Under the pieces are notes generated by a model. That model had not been told where the DNA came from. It made no database searches and saw only the letters and a program-made list of their open reading frames with translations. The translations under genes and the position numbers were made by a program. This document shows positions 8,640-18,033 of a stretch of DNA of 64,000 nucleotides, one piece after another; within the stretch, counting starts at the first letter, position 1; every line of letters begins with the position of its first letter. The DNA comes from Lacunisphaera sp. (lineage in GTDB: Bacteria; Verrucomicrobiota; Verrucomicrobiia; Opitutales; Opitutaceae), in contig JAQSCO010000009.1 in NCBI GenBank assembly GCA_029945445.1, positions 124,001 to 188,000 on the forward strand. The letters run 5' to 3'.

Positions 8640-9355
8640 TTCACGGCGTCCACGTAGAGGGAATAGGGCGCATGGTTTTCCTGGTCGATGGCGAGCGCGG
8701 GATCGACCGAGCGGCCGAAGGCCTGCCGCGTCACCGAGACGAAGCCGGCCTTCAGCAGCGCCGTCCGCATCGCGGCGAAGTCCCAGCCGAAGCAGTGTTC
8801 GCCGCCCTGGTGGAAGACATGGTTGAGCATCTCGATGGGATTTTCCATGCCGGCCGGGAGCCCGCCGGTAAAGCCGAGCCGGATCCACGGCGCCGGGCCC
8901 GCCTCCCCGTAGGCCGCGATGAAGCGCTCGGTGTCGGGTACGATGATGCGGACGGCGCCGCCGGGCTCGAGCACGCGGCGGAATTCGACGAGCACGCGGG
9001 GCACGTCGTCGTGGAAATCCAGGTGCTCGATCACATGCTCGGCGAAGACGCGCCGCACGCTGCCGTCGGCCAAGGGCAGCGGCCGCCGCAGGTCGTGCGT
9101 GCAGGTGATGTCGGCATGGCGCGGTGAGACGTCGAGGTTGATCCAGTCCGCCCGCCCGCGGCCGCCGCTGCCGACATTCAACGAGACACCGCGGAGGCTG
9201 CGCAGCCGGGCGATCTTGAGCCGGCGCCACGGCAGCAGGGCGTTCAGCCAGCGCTGGCGCGCAATACGGAACTCGAAGCGGAGGAGGTCGAACGTCCGCC
9301 GGCTGACGGGCAAGTGGGCGTAGACCAGGCGGCCGATGTCCTGTTTCAGGCTCAT
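8636..9355 (-). CDS. SAM-dependent methyltransferase (Methyltransf_11-like)
   Basis: A 239-residue protein with VSLNVGSGGRGRADWINLDV (SAM motif I and the ribose-binding acidic residue). VFAEHVIEHLDFHDDVPRVL and RVLEPGGAVRIIVPDTERF follow, an order typical of class I methyltransferases acting in polysaccharide or lipid loci. The N-terminal ~45 basic residues lack a signal peptide. The gene overlaps both neighbours by 4 bases, so it is translationally tied to two glycosyltransferases and probably methylates their product. Confidence 0.84.
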   Translation of the reverse strand: MSLKQDIGRLVYAHLPVSRRTFDLLRFEFRIARQRWLNALLPWRRLKIARLRSLRGVSLNVGSGGRGRADWINLDVSPRHADITCTHDLRRPLPLADGSVRRVFAEHVIEHLDFHDDVPRVLVEFRRVLEPGGAVRIIVPDTERFIAAYGEAGPAPWIRLGFTGGLPAGMENPIEMLNHVFHQGGEHCFGWDFAAMRTALLKAGFVSVTRQAFGRSVDPALAIDQENHAPYSLYVDAVK

Positions 9356-10593
9356 GGGGCGGTGGTGCGGCGGACGGAGGCGAGGAATTTTTCCTGCTCC
9401 ACGTCCCAGCAATATTTCTCCTGCCCGATTTGCCAGGCCGCCTGCCGAGCGGCGCGCCGGTGCGCGGGGTCGGCGAAATACGCGTCGAGCCGCCGCGCGG
9501 TTTCCTCCGGGTCGGCCAGGTCCGCCAGCAGCGCGGCGGCGCCCAACTCGGGCGCGAGTGCGCGCTGGGCCGAGGTGGACGAGAGCAACTGCGGGAGGCC
9601 CGCGAGCAGGTAGACGAAGATCTTGTTGGTGAGGCAGAGGTCGCGGTTGAGCGGCGACGATTCCTCGGTGGAAAGCCCGAGGTCCGCACCGGCGGCGAGG
9701 CGGACCATCTCGGCGGCCGGACCCGGCGGGAGGAATTGCACGGGACGCTGCATGCCGGCGCGCGCCGCCAGGGAGTTGAGCTGCGCAGCATAGCCCGGCG
9801 CCGCGAATCCGCGCAGGTGCAGTTCGACCGGCGTGCGCATGCGGCCCATGGCGGCCACCACCGCCTCCAGTCCGCGGCCGGGGCCGATCGTCTGGGAGAA
9901 CCAGTAGAGTCGCGCCGGCCGTTCGGCGCTCACGGGGCCGGGGTCGGACGGAACGGCGGGGGCCTGGGCGCGGGGAAAAACATTGAGCACGACGAAGGGC
10001 TTCATGCCGTAGACCTCGGCGTATTGCCGGGCGATCAGCGGTGAAGACGCGGTGAGATGCTGGCAGCCGGGGAGAAGTTGTTCCTGCAGGATCCGGGCGG
10101 CGGCGACATCCGCCGGATCTGCGAGGGCGCTGTCGGTCTCGGCATCGTGGAAATCCTCCGCATCGAAACCGTAGGCCGTGCCGCGCGACTTCGCCGCGAG
10201 CGCGGCGGCGGGCAGGCCGGCGAGGCAGTGGCCGATGTAGAGGTCGGCCGGCACGCGCGCGGCGGCGGCGGCGAGGCGCAGTGACTCCGCGTGGTGGGCC
10301 CGGGCGGCGATCCGCACCGTGGCGAACGGCGGCATGGTCACGAGCGCGCGCGCGATGCGCCGAAGGAGCTTCCGGGCAAACACCCCGGCGCCGCCGCGGT
10401 AGTCGACGCGCGTGCAGGTCCACTGCGCGGCGGCCAGCACGCCCTGGTCGAGCGGTTCCACCGGCGCGTAATGCTGCCCTGCGACGACGTGCACGCGGTA
10501 ACCGGCGGCGAGCAGCGCGTCGACCTCCTTGAGCAGGCGCGGCGTCGAGGCGAGGTGGCCCGGCGTGATGAGGCAGATGAGCGGGGCGGCCAT
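9352..10593 (-). CDS. GT-B glycosyltransferase, family 4-like
   Basis: A 413-residue protein, MAAPLICLITPGHLASTPRLLKEVDAL, whose N-terminus matches the GHxxxxPRxxKE pattern of GT4-type enzymes. The donor domain has RLYWFSQTIGPGRGLEAVVAAM and GLSTEESSPLNRDLCLTNKIFVYLLAGLP, placing the acidic pair at the usual spot. The ATG at 10,593 is preferred over one 24 bases upstream because it sits directly beside the upstream stop (10,595) and begins at the conserved beta-strand. Confidence 0.85.
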   Translation of the reverse strand: MAAPLICLITPGHLASTPRLLKEVDALLAAGYRVHVVAGQHYAPVEPLDQGVLAAAQWTCTRVDYRGGAGVFARKLLRRIARALVTMPPFATVRIAARAHHAESLRLAAAAARVPADLYIGHCLAGLPAAALAAKSRGTAYGFDAEDFHDAETDSALADPADVAAARILQEQLLPGCQHLTASSPLIARQYAEVYGMKPFVVLNVFPRAQAPAVPSDPGPVSAERPARLYWFSQTIGPGRGLEAVVAAMGRMRTPVELHLRGFAAPGYAAQLNSLAARAGMQRPVQFLPPGPAAEMVRLAAGADLGLSTEESSPLNRDLCLTNKIFVYLLAGLPQLLSSTSAQRALAPELGAAALLADLADPEETARRLDAYFADPAHRRAARQAAWQIGQEKYCWDVEQEKFLASVRRTTAP

Positions 10594-10594
10594 G

Positions 10595-11860
10595 TTACTT
10601 GGAGAACAACCCGGCATCGCGCAGGGCGGCGGCGAGCGCGCGCCGGTAATCGGCCCATTGCCAGCCGGCGGCGGTGGCGGCGGCGGCCCGGCGCATGGCG
10701 CGCAATTCGGCGCGGTGCGCGAGGCCCCACTCGATCGCCCCGGTGATGGCGGCCGCGTGGCCGGCGCGGATCACGAGGCCGTTGTCGCCGGGCTTGAGCA
10801 GGTCGGCAGCGCCGGCGCAGTCGGTGGTGATGACCGGCAGCCCGCGCGACCACGCCTCGGTGGCCACCATGCCGAAGCCGTCACACAGGGTGGGGAACAG
10901 CAGCGCGTCGCTGCGCTGGTATTGGGCCATCAGTTCCTCGCGCGGGACCGACCCGCAGAATTCCACGCCGGCCGGCAGCGGCGACACGAGCCGCTCGGGC
11001 AGGCCGTTCGTGCCGTAGATGCGCAGCCGGGCGTGCCGGCCGAAGTCGCCCTGCCGCCACGCATCGAGCAGGTAGTGCGCGCCCTTGCGGATGCTGAACG
11101 TGCCGGCCCAGAGCAGTTGCAACGGCCCGCCGGCGGGCGAGCCGCCGGCCGCCGCGGCCTCGGCGCTGACTGCGGGCGGGGCGCCGAGCGGGATGAGCCG
11201 CACCCGGCTGACGTCGAGACCGGCGCGGGCGTAGCTGTTCGTCGTGAAATGCGAGGCCGCGATGATCACGTCGGCGCTGGCCCACTCGGCGCGGCGACGC
11301 GCGATCCGGGCCTCCTCGCGCACCGCCGTGTAGTCGTGGTAAGGCGTGCGCAGCTCGGGGAATTTCGCGGTCTCCGCGTCGATGATGTCCTGCACGTAGC
11401 GCGGCTCGGGCGCCGGCATCTCGTAGCCGACGCGCAGGCCAAGGGTCTTCGCCCTGCGGAAGGTGGCGAGCGAACTGTATTCGAAGCCGTAGACCCCGGT
11501 CAGGCCGCGGTGCAGCCGGCGGGCCACGAGTTCGTCGAAGCCGAACTCCGTGCGCTCCCACACGAAATCGCTGAGGCGCTTGTCGGGATCGAGCCGCGCC
11601 ACGGCGACGCGCAGCAGTTCGCCCCACGGGTGCGACTCGACGCGGTCGGGCGGCAGGTCACGGATCGTGCGGCGCCCGAATTCCCGGGAGAGATCAAGCC
11701 CGCCGAGCCGGCCGAGCGCGGTGAGCAGCCGCTGGCGTAGGCTGGCGGGCTCGTCGCGCACGCTCGTGATGAAGCGGTCGAGCTGCCCGGCCTCCTGCAG
11801 CGCGCGCGCGGCCTGCTGCACGTGCGGGGCGACCATCGAGTGGAAAATCAGCACGCTCAT
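10595..11860 (-). CDS. GT-B glycosyltransferase, family 4-like
   Basis: A 421-residue protein, MSVLIFHSMVAPHVQQAARALQEAG, with the donor-domain entry LQLLWAGTFSIRKGAHYLLDAW. It is followed by FPTLCDGFGMVATEAWSRGLPVITT, a classic E-x7-E-type nucleotide-sugar site. The GTFSxRKG motif is common in GT4 enzymes of exopolysaccharide loci. The ATG at 11,860 overlaps the acyltransferase stop by 4 bases. It is cytosolic and probably transfers one sugar. Confidence 0.88.
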   Translation of the reverse strand: MSVLIFHSMVAPHVQQAARALQEAGQLDRFITSVRDEPASLRQRLLTALGRLGGLDLSREFGRRTIRDLPPDRVESHPWGELLRVAVARLDPDKRLSDFVWERTEFGFDELVARRLHRGLTGVYGFEYSSLATFRRAKTLGLRVGYEMPAPEPRYVQDIIDAETAKFPELRTPYHDYTAVREEARIARRRAEWASADVIIAASHFTTNSYARAGLDVSRVRLIPLGAPPAVSAEAAAAGGSPAGGPLQLLWAGTFSIRKGAHYLLDAWRQGDFGRHARLRIYGTNGLPERLVSPLPAGVEFCGSVPREELMAQYQRSDALLFPTLCDGFGMVATEAWSRGLPVITTDCAGAADLLKPGDNGLVIRAGHAAAITGAIEWGLAHRAELRAMRRAAAATAAGWQWADYRRALAAALRDAGLFSK

Positions 11861-12924
11861 GCGGTGGACGGAGAGGGTGCGCCGCGCCGGTGCCGCCAGC
11901 GCTCGAGCGGGCCCTCGACGCAGCGGTAAAAGGCCCACGCGCCGACGAGCGCGAGCGCCAGGCTGGCCAGCCAGACGGCGAGGAAGGCGGCGGAATCCGG
12001 GGGCACCCAGCGGCCGGCGAGATTTTGCGCCCGGGACAGCAGCGGCACATGCACGAGGTAAAGCGAGTAGGACCAGACGCCCATGGTGCCCAACCATCGC
12101 AAGGCCGGCAGGGCCGTCAACCGCCCGTCGAGCGGGTGCAGTGCCACCAGCAGCACCGCGGTCGCGACCGCGGCGAAATGAATTTCCCCGAGCGCGCCGC
12201 CCGGCGACCAGGCCACCAGCGCCGCGCTGCCCGTCAGCAGCGCCAGGCCCGTCCCGCGCCGGCGCGCGGCGAGCGCCGCGTAGGCGGCGAGGCCGAGCCA
12301 GAATTCCGGCCAGTAGGTCAGTACCAGGTTGCGGCCGGCCACACCGGGCAGCACGCAGGCGAGCATCAGGATCGTGCCGACGAGCAGGGCGCCGCCGAAG
12401 CCGCCGACGCGGGGCCACAGGAAGAGGAGGCCTGCGACGATGAGATAAAAGCCGGCCTCGCAGGCCAGCGTCCAGCTCACCAGCAAGAGGCCCGGCGTGC
12501 CGAGGGCCGGATGAAGCAGCAGGACATCGCCCGCGACGGCCTGCCAGTCCGGCGGCAGCGCCGAGCGCCAGCCGAGGTGGTTGAAGGACGCGGCGAGCAC
12601 GCCGAGCAACACGAGACCGATCAGCGTCAGCCAATACGGCGGCACGATCCGCCAGAAGCGGTCCAGCAGGAAATCCCCGGCGCCGCGGCCGCGCAGGGCG
12701 AGCGCGGACATTTTTTCCGCGAGGCAGTAGCCGCTCAGCACAAAAAAAATGTGCACGCCCAGCCAGCCGTGCCCGGCCAGCTGGCGCACGGGTTCCAGCG
12801 GCGCCCAGACGGCCTGGTTCTCGTAGGCGCCGAAACTGTGGAAGAGCGTCACGGCGAGAGCGGCTGTGCCGCGGAGGTGGCTGATGAGGCCGTAGCGGCC
12901 GGGCCGTTGGAACACGATACTCAT
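11857..12924 (-). CDS. Acyltransferase 3 family membrane protein
   Basis: A 355-residue polytopic protein with about ten hydrophobic segments. Near the N-terminus, LRGTAALAVTLFHSFGAYEN gives the R-x10-H arrangement of acyltransferase-3 (OafA-like) proteins, and GWLGVHIFFVLSGYCLAEKM is the family's second signature. Such proteins move acetyl or other acyl groups onto glycans at the membrane. There is no C-terminal SGNH domain. It overlaps both neighbours by 4 bases. The acceptor sugar is unknown. Confidence 0.9.
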   Translation of the reverse strand: MSIVFQRPGRYGLISHLRGTAALAVTLFHSFGAYENQAVWAPLEPVRQLAGHGWLGVHIFFVLSGYCLAEKMSALALRGRGAGDFLLDRFWRIVPPYWLTLIGLVLLGVLAASFNHLGWRSALPPDWQAVAGDVLLLHPALGTPGLLLVSWTLACEAGFYLIVAGLLFLWPRVGGFGGALLVGTILMLACVLPGVAGRNLVLTYWPEFWLGLAAYAALAARRRGTGLALLTGSAALVAWSPGGALGEIHFAAVATAVLLVALHPLDGRLTALPALRWLGTMGVWSYSLYLVHVPLLSRAQNLAGRWVPPDSAAFLAVWLASLALALVGAWAFYRCVEGPLERWRHRRGAPSPSTA

Positions 12925-14090
12925 GCGGGGGCCGCGAGCCCGAGTTGGCGGATGATTTTGCCGATGGTCGCGGCGATGCTGTGATCCTGCAGCGCGCGCC
13001 GCTGCGCCGAGGAGCGCATCGCCGCGCGCCGCGCCGGGTCGGCGAGGAGCCGGCCGGCCGCGTCGGCCAGTCCGGCCGCATCGCGGTAGGTCGCGATTTC
13101 ACGGTCCAAGTCGTAGAGCCGGTTGAGCCCCGGGGCCCATTCGGTGAGGTAACAGGCGCCGAGCATCGGCGCCTCGATGTCGCGCAGCCGGGAATAGACG
13201 GCGATCTCGCCGGGCCGGAGCCGCGGCGACTCGTAGCGGTTGATGCCGAGCGTCACGGCCGCTTCGCGCGTGAGCCGCAGGTATTCGTCGCGCGGCACGG
13301 GGCCGCCGCACCAGTCGGCCGGCGGGTTGGCATAGACCGGGGCCGGGGTGCGGGAGAATTTGCGGAGCCACGCCGCGAGGCCGTGCTGGTTGATGAAAGC
13401 ACATTGGTGCCGCAGCCGGCCGGCGTAGTCACGGGCCACAAACCCGGCCGGCGTGGGATCGCGTTGCTGCCAGCCTTTGCCGCGGATCTGCACGCGAACG
13501 CCGTGCGGGGCGAGTTCCGCGAGGAAACCCGCCCGCTGGGGATCGTAGGTGCCGAGGAAGCAGACGGTCGCCGCGTCCTCCTGCGCCGCCACGCTGCGGA
13601 ATCCGGGCGGAATCCACAACGGCATCGGGGCATGCAGGTGCGGCAGGCCGGCTTGCACATAGAGCGGGAGCGCCGCCCATTCCGGGACCCAGTGCAGGTC
13701 GAAGTCGCGGAAGGCTGTGGGCACGTGCCGGAATTCTCGGACGTTGTCGCAGAAGAAATTCACGATGGGGATCCCGCGGCGCCGGATCTCGGCGACGGCC
13801 GCGGGCTCGATCTGGTGGGGGAAAAAATAGGCGAGGAAAAAATCCACGCCGCCGGCGGCGCGCCATTGCTCAAGCTGCTGGAGGGCCAGCGACCAGCTCC
13901 GGTCGCGCCAGGCCCGGAGCGCCGCGCCGTCGCCGGGACACATGCCGGCGGCCCAGTCGATGTCGGCGAACTCCAGCACCTCGTGCCCGGCCTCCTGCAG
14001 CGCGGCGCGCATCATGTCCGACCAGAAGCCGTAGTTGGCGGCGTTGCCGCCGCGGGCCTGGGTCTGGAAAAACGCGAGGGCGATGCGCAT
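12921..14090 (-). CDS. CgeB-like glycosyltransferase
   Basis: A 389-residue protein with FFCDNVREFRHVPTAFRDFDLHWVPEWAALPLY in the first half. This resembles the CgeB/DUF3880 group of GT-B enzymes, in which a D-W-V-P-E segment precedes the donor half. The second half has VCFLGTYDPQRAGFLAEL and RLRDIEAPMLGACYLTEWAPGL, where an acidic residue contacts the nucleotide sugar in this group. It overlaps the acyltransferase by 4 bases and follows an FkbM methyltransferase by 2 bases. It is likely a glycosyltransferase of the locus, less typical than its neighbours. Confidence 0.75.
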   Translation of the reverse strand: MRIALAFFQTQARGGNAANYGFWSDMMRAALQEAGHEVLEFADIDWAAGMCPGDGAALRAWRDRSWSLALQQLEQWRAAGGVDFFLAYFFPHQIEPAAVAEIRRRGIPIVNFFCDNVREFRHVPTAFRDFDLHWVPEWAALPLYVQAGLPHLHAPMPLWIPPGFRSVAAQEDAATVCFLGTYDPQRAGFLAELAPHGVRVQIRGKGWQQRDPTPAGFVARDYAGRLRHQCAFINQHGLAAWLRKFSRTPAPVYANPPADWCGGPVPRDEYLRLTREAAVTLGINRYESPRLRPGEIAVYSRLRDIEAPMLGACYLTEWAPGLNRLYDLDREIATYRDAAGLADAAGRLLADPARRAAMRSSAQRRALQDHSIAATIGKIIRQLGLAAPA

Positions 14091-14092
14091 GC

Positions 14093-14842
14093 TCAGGGGA
14101 TCCGGAGAAAGAGCGCGTCGGCCTGCTCGAGCGGGCGGCCGGCGGGCAGGTCGGGGGAGAAGGCGGCGAGACGGAAATCCGCCTGCTCAAGGAACGCAAT
14201 GAGTGCCCCGGGCGGCGGCTGGCCGGCGTAGTATTCGCGGAACGACAACTCGAGCACGACGGCCCGCGCGTGGTGCAGGCAGTCGGGCGCGCCGCGGAGC
14301 GCGTTCAACTCGTAGCCCTGGAGGTCGAGCTTCAGGAGGTCGGGCGGCGGCAGCCGGTGCGAGGCGACCCAGTCGTCGAGGCGGACGACCGGCACGCGGA
14401 CCTTGCGGCCGGGACGCACATCGTAGGTCTCGGCCATGGTGGCGGTCGGCGCGAGCAGGCTGGCGGAATCGGAGAAGGTCGTGAGGTCCATCTCCAGCTC
14501 GGCCGCGGCATCGCCGAGTGCGACGGCGTGCAGGTGGACGTTGGCGAGCGCCTTGGTCTGCGCGGCGTAGTCGGCGCAGTGTTCGGGCAGCGGCTCGAAG
14601 GCGTGGATTTCCATCGCGGGGAAAATGCTTTTCGCCAGCACGGTCCACTGGCCGCGGTTGCCGCCGAGATCGTACGCGACGCGCGGCGGGTGGTCGCGCA
14701 ACTGCAGCAGCAGCTCGTAGGTGTCGAAGGCGGCGGTGCCGGCCGCCGGCGTGCCCCGCACGGCCCGCGTGCGCGCGCGGCGGCGCAGGCGGAAGGCGAG
14801 CGACTCGCACGCGCGCAGGAGAAGTTGGGAGAGGGAAGCCAT
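14093..14842 (-). CDS. FkbM-family SAM-dependent methyltransferase
   Basis: A 249-residue protein with AYDLGGNRGQWTVLAKSIFP (SAM motif I of the FkbM group), IHAFEPLPEHCADY and LLKLDLQGYELNALRGAP. The K-x-D-x-x-G-x-E signature is diagnostic for Methyltransf_21. The family makes methyl ethers, often on sugar hydroxyls. It is one of three FkbM genes in this operon (with 16,041-16,871 and 18,955-19,755). It ends 2 bases before the CgeB-like gene starts. Confidence 0.9.
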   Translation of the reverse strand: MASLSQLLLRACESLAFRLRRRARTRAVRGTPAAGTAAFDTYELLLQLRDHPPRVAYDLGGNRGQWTVLAKSIFPAMEIHAFEPLPEHCADYAAQTKALANVHLHAVALGDAAAELEMDLTTFSDSASLLAPTATMAETYDVRPGRKVRVPVVRLDDWVASHRLPPPDLLKLDLQGYELNALRGAPDCLHHARAVVLELSFREYYAGQPPPGALIAFLEQADFRLAAFSPDLPAGRPLEQADALFLRIP

Positions 14843-14847
14843 GGAAT

Positions 14848-16044
14848 TCAGCGCCGCACCGCGGCGTTCAGGTGGGCAAGGAATTGCGCGCAGATGGCCG
14901 CGGGGTCGAAGTCGCGCTGGCCGGCCGCCCAGCCGCGCTCCGCGAGCTGGCGGCGCGCGGCGTGATCGGTCGCGAGCGTTTGGAAGAGTGCGGTCATTTC
15001 CGCTTGGTCCGCGCCGGAGGCGACGACCACGGCCGCGGCGTTGGCGCGGGCCCAGCGCACGCCGGTCGCGTAGTCGGGTCCGGTGACAATGACCGGCATC
15101 CCCAGCGCCAGATACTCGGGGAGCTTGCTCGGAAAATGATGGCGGTAGAGGCGCTCCATGCTTCCCGCCGGATTCGGGTAGGGCAGCCAGACCGCGTCGC
15201 AGTCACGCTGGATGCCGGCCCACGCGGCGGCGGAAGGCACGAAGCCGCGGAACTCGCAGCAGTCCGTCGCGGCGGCAAGGGCAGCGAGCTCCGGCCCGGG
15301 CGCGCGGCCGTAGAGCACGAGCCGGACACCGGCGCCGCGGATCGCGGGCAGCAGCAGGCTGAGCGCCTCGCCGTAGCCGTAGTTGAGATTGCCCCCGAAC
15401 CCGACGGTCAGCCGGCCGGGCGAACGCAGCGTGCCGGCGTCGGCGAGCGGCCGCGGTGCGAGTTCCTCGCTGCGGTTCGGGTAAAGGACCGAGCCGTCGG
15501 CTCCGAAGCGGGCGGCACACAGGCGCTCCATCTCGGGGCTGATGCAGAGTCGCACCACGGCGAAACGGTAGAACGCGCCGTCGCGCCGGCGGGCGGCCTC
15601 GCGCGCCCAGCCATAGACCGGCTCAAACTCGTCGTTCACGTCGTGCACGGCGACGACGAGCGGCAGACCGCGCGCGGCGGCGAAGCGGTGCGCGGTGTCA
15701 TAGTATTGCGCATGCTGCATGACACAGAAGACCACCTCCGGCGCGAATCCCTCGAGCAGGGCGTCCAGCGCGGCGAGCGGCGCCGGCGGCACGAGGCCCC
15801 AGGCGCGGAGCGAGCGCTTGAGCCGATGGAAGCGCGAACCCTCGAAGCGGTGCCACGGCGGAAGCAGCTTGCGGCAGGTGACGCCCGGCAACCCGTCGCC
15901 GATGGTCGGCACATGCCGCGCGAGCACGCGCAGCCGGCCGGCCGGGCAGCCGCGGAAGAGCCGGTGCAGCAGCAGGCCGCCGGCGGTGCCGGTCTGCGGC
16001 CCTTCGTCGGACAGGATCAGGACCCGGGGCCAGGCGTCGCTCAT
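14848..16044 (-). CDS. GT-B glycosyltransferase, family 4-like
   Basis: A 398-residue protein, MSDAWPRVLILSDEGPQTGTAGGLLLHRLF, with the N-terminal glycine-rich loop and RLTVGFGGNLNYGYGEALSLL at the start of the donor half. VWLPYPNPAGSMERLYRHHFPSKLPEYLALGMPVIVT is the late conserved stretch. The ATG at 16,044 was chosen from a longer open frame because it makes a 4-base overlap with the upstream FkbM stop and starts at the first beta-strand. It probably adds one sugar in the cytosol. Confidence 0.87.
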   Translation of the reverse strand: MSDAWPRVLILSDEGPQTGTAGGLLLHRLFRGCPAGRLRVLARHVPTIGDGLPGVTCRKLLPPWHRFEGSRFHRLKRSLRAWGLVPPAPLAALDALLEGFAPEVVFCVMQHAQYYDTAHRFAAARGLPLVVAVHDVNDEFEPVYGWAREAARRRDGAFYRFAVVRLCISPEMERLCAARFGADGSVLYPNRSEELAPRPLADAGTLRSPGRLTVGFGGNLNYGYGEALSLLLPAIRGAGVRLVLYGRAPGPELAALAAATDCCEFRGFVPSAAAWAGIQRDCDAVWLPYPNPAGSMERLYRHHFPSKLPEYLALGMPVIVTGPDYATGVRWARANAAAVVVASGADQAEMTALFQTLATDHAARRQLAERGWAAGQRDFDPAAICAQFLAHLNAAVRR

Positions 16045-16871
16045 GCGCGTTGGAGCACCCATTCGATGTAGTCGAAGCCGCCGGCGGGCCGTCGGCGGAT
16101 TTCGCGGAGCGAGAAACCCGCGTCCCGATACGGCGCGAGCAGCGCGGCACAAATGCCGTCGGGATGGTGGGTCTCGAGGAAAATCACGGTCGGCCGCGGC
16201 AGGAAGCCCAGGCACGCGGGGAGCAGTTCCTTTTCCGCCCCCTCGACGTCCAGCTTCCAGACGAAGCGCTGCGGCGCGCGGTCATGCAGCCACCGGGGAA
16301 AATCGAGGCTGGGAATGGTGCGGGCGCCGGCCGTATCCGCGCCGGTGACGGCGCCGCCGACGCCGGCGCCGCTGAAGGTGATGGTGCCGTCGTGGAGGAA
16401 GACGGCGGCCGGGTGCAGCTCCACCGGCCGGCTGAGCGCGGCGAGCTGGGCGCGCAACATGGGGAGGTTGTCGGGATTCGCTTCAAAGCAGTGGAGGGCG
16501 GCGGCGGGAAAAAATCCCGCGGCCATCGTGGAGAAATAGCCGCAGTAGCCGCCGCAGTCGGCCACGAGGTCGGGGGCGAAACCCACCGCGGCCAGATCAT
16601 AGATGCCCTCGAAGAAGAGTTCGTTGAAGCAGTCGATCTGGCCGGAGTGGTCGAGCTCGACGCGCACGCGTTCACCGCGGGTGGCCGCCAGGCGGGGCGC
16701 GATGTCGCGGCCGGTGGTGGTGAAGCGCGCAGCGAATGCCGGGCTGAGCACACGGTTGTGCACGAGGCCGAGCAGCCAGAGGTCGCGACGGTCGGCCGGG
16801 CCGGCGGCGAGCGCGGGAAAGCGGCGCACGTCGCGCGCTTTGCGTTGCAGACGGCTGAGCAGGCTAAGCAT
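16041..16871 (-). CDS. FkbM-family SAM-dependent methyltransferase
   Basis: A 276-residue protein with DLVADCGGYCGYFSTMAAGFFP (a cysteine-containing version of SAM motif I), LHCFEANPDNLPML and FVWKLDVEGAEKELLPACL. The K-x-D-V-E-G-x-E motif is the FkbM hallmark. The N-terminus is a basic ~30-residue stretch without a signal peptide. It overlaps the downstream glycosyltransferase by 4 bases and the upstream hypothetical gene by 8 bases. It probably O-methylates a sugar of the locus glycan. Confidence 0.88.
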   Translation of the reverse strand: MLSLLSRLQRKARDVRRFPALAAGPADRRDLWLLGLVHNRVLSPAFAARFTTTGRDIAPRLAATRGERVRVELDHSGQIDCFNELFFEGIYDLAAVGFAPDLVADCGGYCGYFSTMAAGFFPAAALHCFEANPDNLPMLRAQLAALSRPVELHPAAVFLHDGTITFSGAGVGGAVTGADTAGARTIPSLDFPRWLHDRAPQRFVWKLDVEGAEKELLPACLGFLPRPTVIFLETHHPDGICAALLAPYRDAGFSLREIRRRPAGGFDYIEWVLQRA

Positions 16872-18033
16872 GAGGCGGCGGGGGCGGGACGGGGAAGCCG
16901 AGGTCGCGCAGGAAGCGCGCGGTGAGCGGGGCGGGGGCGTAGTTGGCCAGCGCCCACTCGCGGCCCTCGCGGGCGATGCGCTCGAGGCAGCCGGGGTCGT
17001 CGGCGATCCGCGCGGCGGCGGGCGCGGGGTTGGCGAGGTCGACGCCGATGTAGTGGCGCCAGTTCTCCGGCATCAGGGGCAGCATCACGCCGTAGCGCTC
17101 GAGGTCGAGGTTGAAGGCGACGCAGCCGGCGGCGAGCGATTCCCAGAAACGCCAGCTGTCCCATTGGACGATGCGCTCGGGGCGCGGGTCGAGGCGGCCG
17201 AGCAGGTTGAAAAGCTTCATCTTCAATTTCGCCTTGCCGCCATGGAGCAGGAGCTGGTTGGGATCGCGCCACGGCATCGGGGGGATGAGCGCGCCGCAAA
17301 AGCATGAGACGGCCTGGCTGTGCTTGAGGCGCTCGTAGTAGGCGCGGCTGTGGCGGCGGTTGGTCTGCTCCCACATCAGCCGGTCGTAGGGATCGGCGGG
17401 CGGGACGGAGAGATCATCGCGCGTCGAGTTGAGCGCGAAGATTTTCTCAAGAGAGGGATTGAACCGCTCGTTGGCGCGGATCCGGGCGGTGTGGGGATAA
17501 TTGTGCGAGGCGCCGAAGTTCACCAGCACGGTGCGCTCGCGGTTCGCGAAGGGCGGGGCGCCGGCCGTCATACGCAGCATGCGGTTCGAGAGCGCGAGAG
17601 CCCACGGGCGGAGGTTGGCCGGATGCCACATGCGGCGGTTGAGCTTGGTGCGGAGGATGACGTCGAACTGCCGGAACTCCGGCTCCCACGAGACGGTGCG
17701 CAGGCCGTCGTTGGTGTCCATGTAGACGGTCCGGTAGCGGCGGCCGGGCTTGAAGAGTCCGTCGGGAAACGGGCGGCGGATCGGCGCGGGCAGGCCGAGC
17801 AGCACCCAGTTGAACCAGGTGTAGGGCAGCACGACGAGGTCGCAGTCATCCGGCGATACGTCGGGCGTGTGGCGGAAAAGATAATCGCCCGGCTCGGTCG
17901 ACTGCAGCCAGTAGTTGGCGCTGGCGTAGTAGGGAATACCCAGCGCGCGCAGCCCCTCGGCGAGGATGATGATGTCGTCCTGGAGATTGTCGGGCTCCGG
18001 GCAGCAGTAGAAATAGACTTTCGGCAGACTCAT
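16864..18033 (-). CDS. Uncharacterised protein, possible glycosyltransferase
   Basis: A 389-residue soluble protein, MSLPKVYFYCCPEPDNLQDD, not assigned to a named family with confidence. The C-terminal third reads IVQWDSWRFWESLAAGCVAFNLDLERYGVMLP, reminiscent of the E-x7-E region of GT-B or exostosin-like enzymes. REGREWALANYAPAPLTARFL is a typical glycosyltransferase tail. It lacks the usual N-terminal glycine loop. The ATG at 18,033 overlaps the GT2 gene stop by 4 bases. Its place in an unbroken run of sugar-transfer genes supports a role in the same glycan, but this is inference. Confidence 0.65.
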   Translation of the reverse strand: MSLPKVYFYCCPEPDNLQDDIIILAEGLRALGIPYYASANYWLQSTEPGDYLFRHTPDVSPDDCDLVVLPYTWFNWVLLGLPAPIRRPFPDGLFKPGRRYRTVYMDTNDGLRTVSWEPEFRQFDVILRTKLNRRMWHPANLRPWALALSNRMLRMTAGAPPFANRERTVLVNFGASHNYPHTARIRANERFNPSLEKIFALNSTRDDLSVPPADPYDRLMWEQTNRRHSRAYYERLKHSQAVSCFCGALIPPMPWRDPNQLLLHGGKAKLKMKLFNLLGRLDPRPERIVQWDSWRFWESLAAGCVAFNLDLERYGVMLPLMPENWRHYIGVDLANPAPAAARIADDPGCLERIAREGREWALANYAPAPLTARFLRDLGFPVPPPPPHA